A stretch of DNA of 64,000 nt from positions 62,001-126,000 of the forward strand of contig NZ_RWIR01000067.1 of assembly GCF_009764265.1 (NCBI RefSeq), given 5' to 3'. Position 1 is the stretch's first letter. Every line of letters starts with the position of its first letter. Made by a program: the position numbers and the translations under genes. This DNA is from Pseudomonas sp. PB101 (GTDB lineage Bacteria > Pseudomonadota > Gammaproteobacteria > Pseudomonadales > Pseudomonadaceae). A model generated the notes under the pieces. The model worked only from the letters and a program-made list of their open reading frames with translations. It did not search any database and had not been told where the DNA came from. Of the stretch, positions 63,565 to 64,000 are shown piece by piece.

Positions 63565-64000
63565 TCAACGGCGCTTGCGCGAACCCAATTGAATCCAGGT
63601 GGGCGCGTGGTCACTGGCGTGGGGCTCGTTGCGTACCCACGCGTCCACTCCGGCGTCTTGCAGATACGGACTCAGGGCCGGGTTGAGCAGCAGATGGTCG
63701 ATGCGCAGCCCCGAGTTTTTCTGCCAGTGCTGGCGGAAGTAATCCCAGAACGTGTAGAGCCGATCCTGCGGATGCAAGTGCCGCAATGAATCGGTCCAGC
63801 CCTGGTCCAGCAACCGCTGGTAGCACTCGCGACTTTGCGGTTGCAGCAAGGCGTCCTTGAGCCACGAGCGCGGGTTGTAGATGTCCAGGTCGGTGGGCAC
63901 CACGTTGTAATCACCCGCCAGCACCACCGGATGGTCGCTGCCTTGCAGGGTCTGGGCGTGACGGATCAGCCGCTCGAACCACGCCAGCTTGTAATCGAAC
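63565..64000 (-). CDS. xthA: Exodeoxyribonuclease III (3' part, runs off the window)
   Basis: The C-terminal ~144 residues of an EEP-family nuclease; the 5' end lies beyond base 64000. Visible motifs are LAGDYNVVP (catalytic Asp and Asn), LRIDHLLLNPAL and the terminal SDHAPTW with the catalytic Asp-His. It acts on abasic sites and 3' ends in base-excision repair. The preceding FDYKLAWFERL is typical of XthA. Confidence 0.9.
   Translation of the reverse strand, partial: FDYKLAWFERLIRHAQTLQGSDHPVVLAGDYNVVPTDLDIYNPRSWLKDALLQPQSRECYQRLLDQGWTDSLRHLHPQDRLYTFWDYFRQHWQKNSGLRIDHLLLNPALSPYLQDAGVDAWVRNEPHASDHAPTWIQLGSRKRR

Overview
The window is chromosomal DNA from a fluorescent-group Pseudomonas. The evidence is an RsmE-type CsrA protein, many short GTGGGAGC...TTGC REP/REPIN palindromes between genes, high GC content, and two long gene orders that I recall from P. 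aeruginosa: SDR-metZ-purF-cvpA-dedD-folC-accD-trpF-truA-fimV-usg-asd-leuB-MT-leuD-leuC-LysR, and hydrolase-TetR-tRNAs-gltX-emrAB-uvrB-aminotransferase. I see no phage, transposase, integrase or CRISPR array. The window is core genome with a few accessory islands.

Layout. 0-3.7 kb: a SPOR-type lipoprotein, rsmE, a DUF2214-like membrane protein, a Tat-exported beta-carbonic anhydrase, small proteins and tRNA-Val(GAC). 3.9-5.2 kb: a PuuB-like FAD amine oxidase. 5.3-10.9 kb: an operon for a periplasmic molybdenum hydroxylase (Tat-exported Mo subunit, 2Fe-2S subunit, triheme cytochrome c, XdhC-type maturation factor). 11-17 kb: a LysR regulator divergent from a complete L-rhamnonate catabolic operon (transporter, dehydratase, aldolase, lactaldehyde dehydrogenase). 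17.1-17.5 kb: tRNA Val-Asp-Asp. 17.7-36.3 kb: the conserved biosynthetic block, all leftward (methionine, purine, folate, fatty acid, tryptophan, tRNA modification, FimV, aspartate family, leucine). 36.4-40.7 kb: a LysR divergent from leuC and a large 5xPAS-GGDEF-EAL protein. 41.0-46.8 kb: a six-gene membrane-lipid operon resembling E. coli ynbABCD. 47-50.6 kb: ibpA with a ROSE thermometer, dusC, a thioesterase, a hydrolase and a TetR. 50.8-53.1 kb: a duplicated tRNA-Glu/tRNA-Ala pair beside gltX. 53.3-60 kb: emrAB, uvrB, an aromatic aminotransferase and small genes. 60.4-64 kb: tRNA-Asn, an NCS2 nucleobase permease, an arylamine N-acetyltransferase and the 3' part of an exonuclease III gene.

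The most interesting unit is the 41.07-46.81 kb operon. It encodes an acyltransferase, a CdsA-like cytidylyltransferase, a CDP-alcohol phosphotransferase, a PAP2 membrane domain fused to a dual-specificity-type phosphatase, an alpha/beta hydrolase fused to a methyltransferase, and an unrecognised small membrane protein. Together these could form a self-contained second phospholipid pathway with an unknown head group. Key residues differ from the canonical families: two of four metal-binding Asp are Asn in the CDP-alcohol enzyme, and the His of HCX5R is Cys in the phosphatase.

Other points of note are a textbook ROSE hairpin plus a sigma-32-like promoter before ibpA, an Asd paralogue that has lost its catalytic Cys/His/Arg, a thioesterase whose last residues are encoded by a REP element, a 14-bp perfect palindrome before the nucleobase permease, and a T-N11-A dyad between the LysR gene and the rhamnonate operon.
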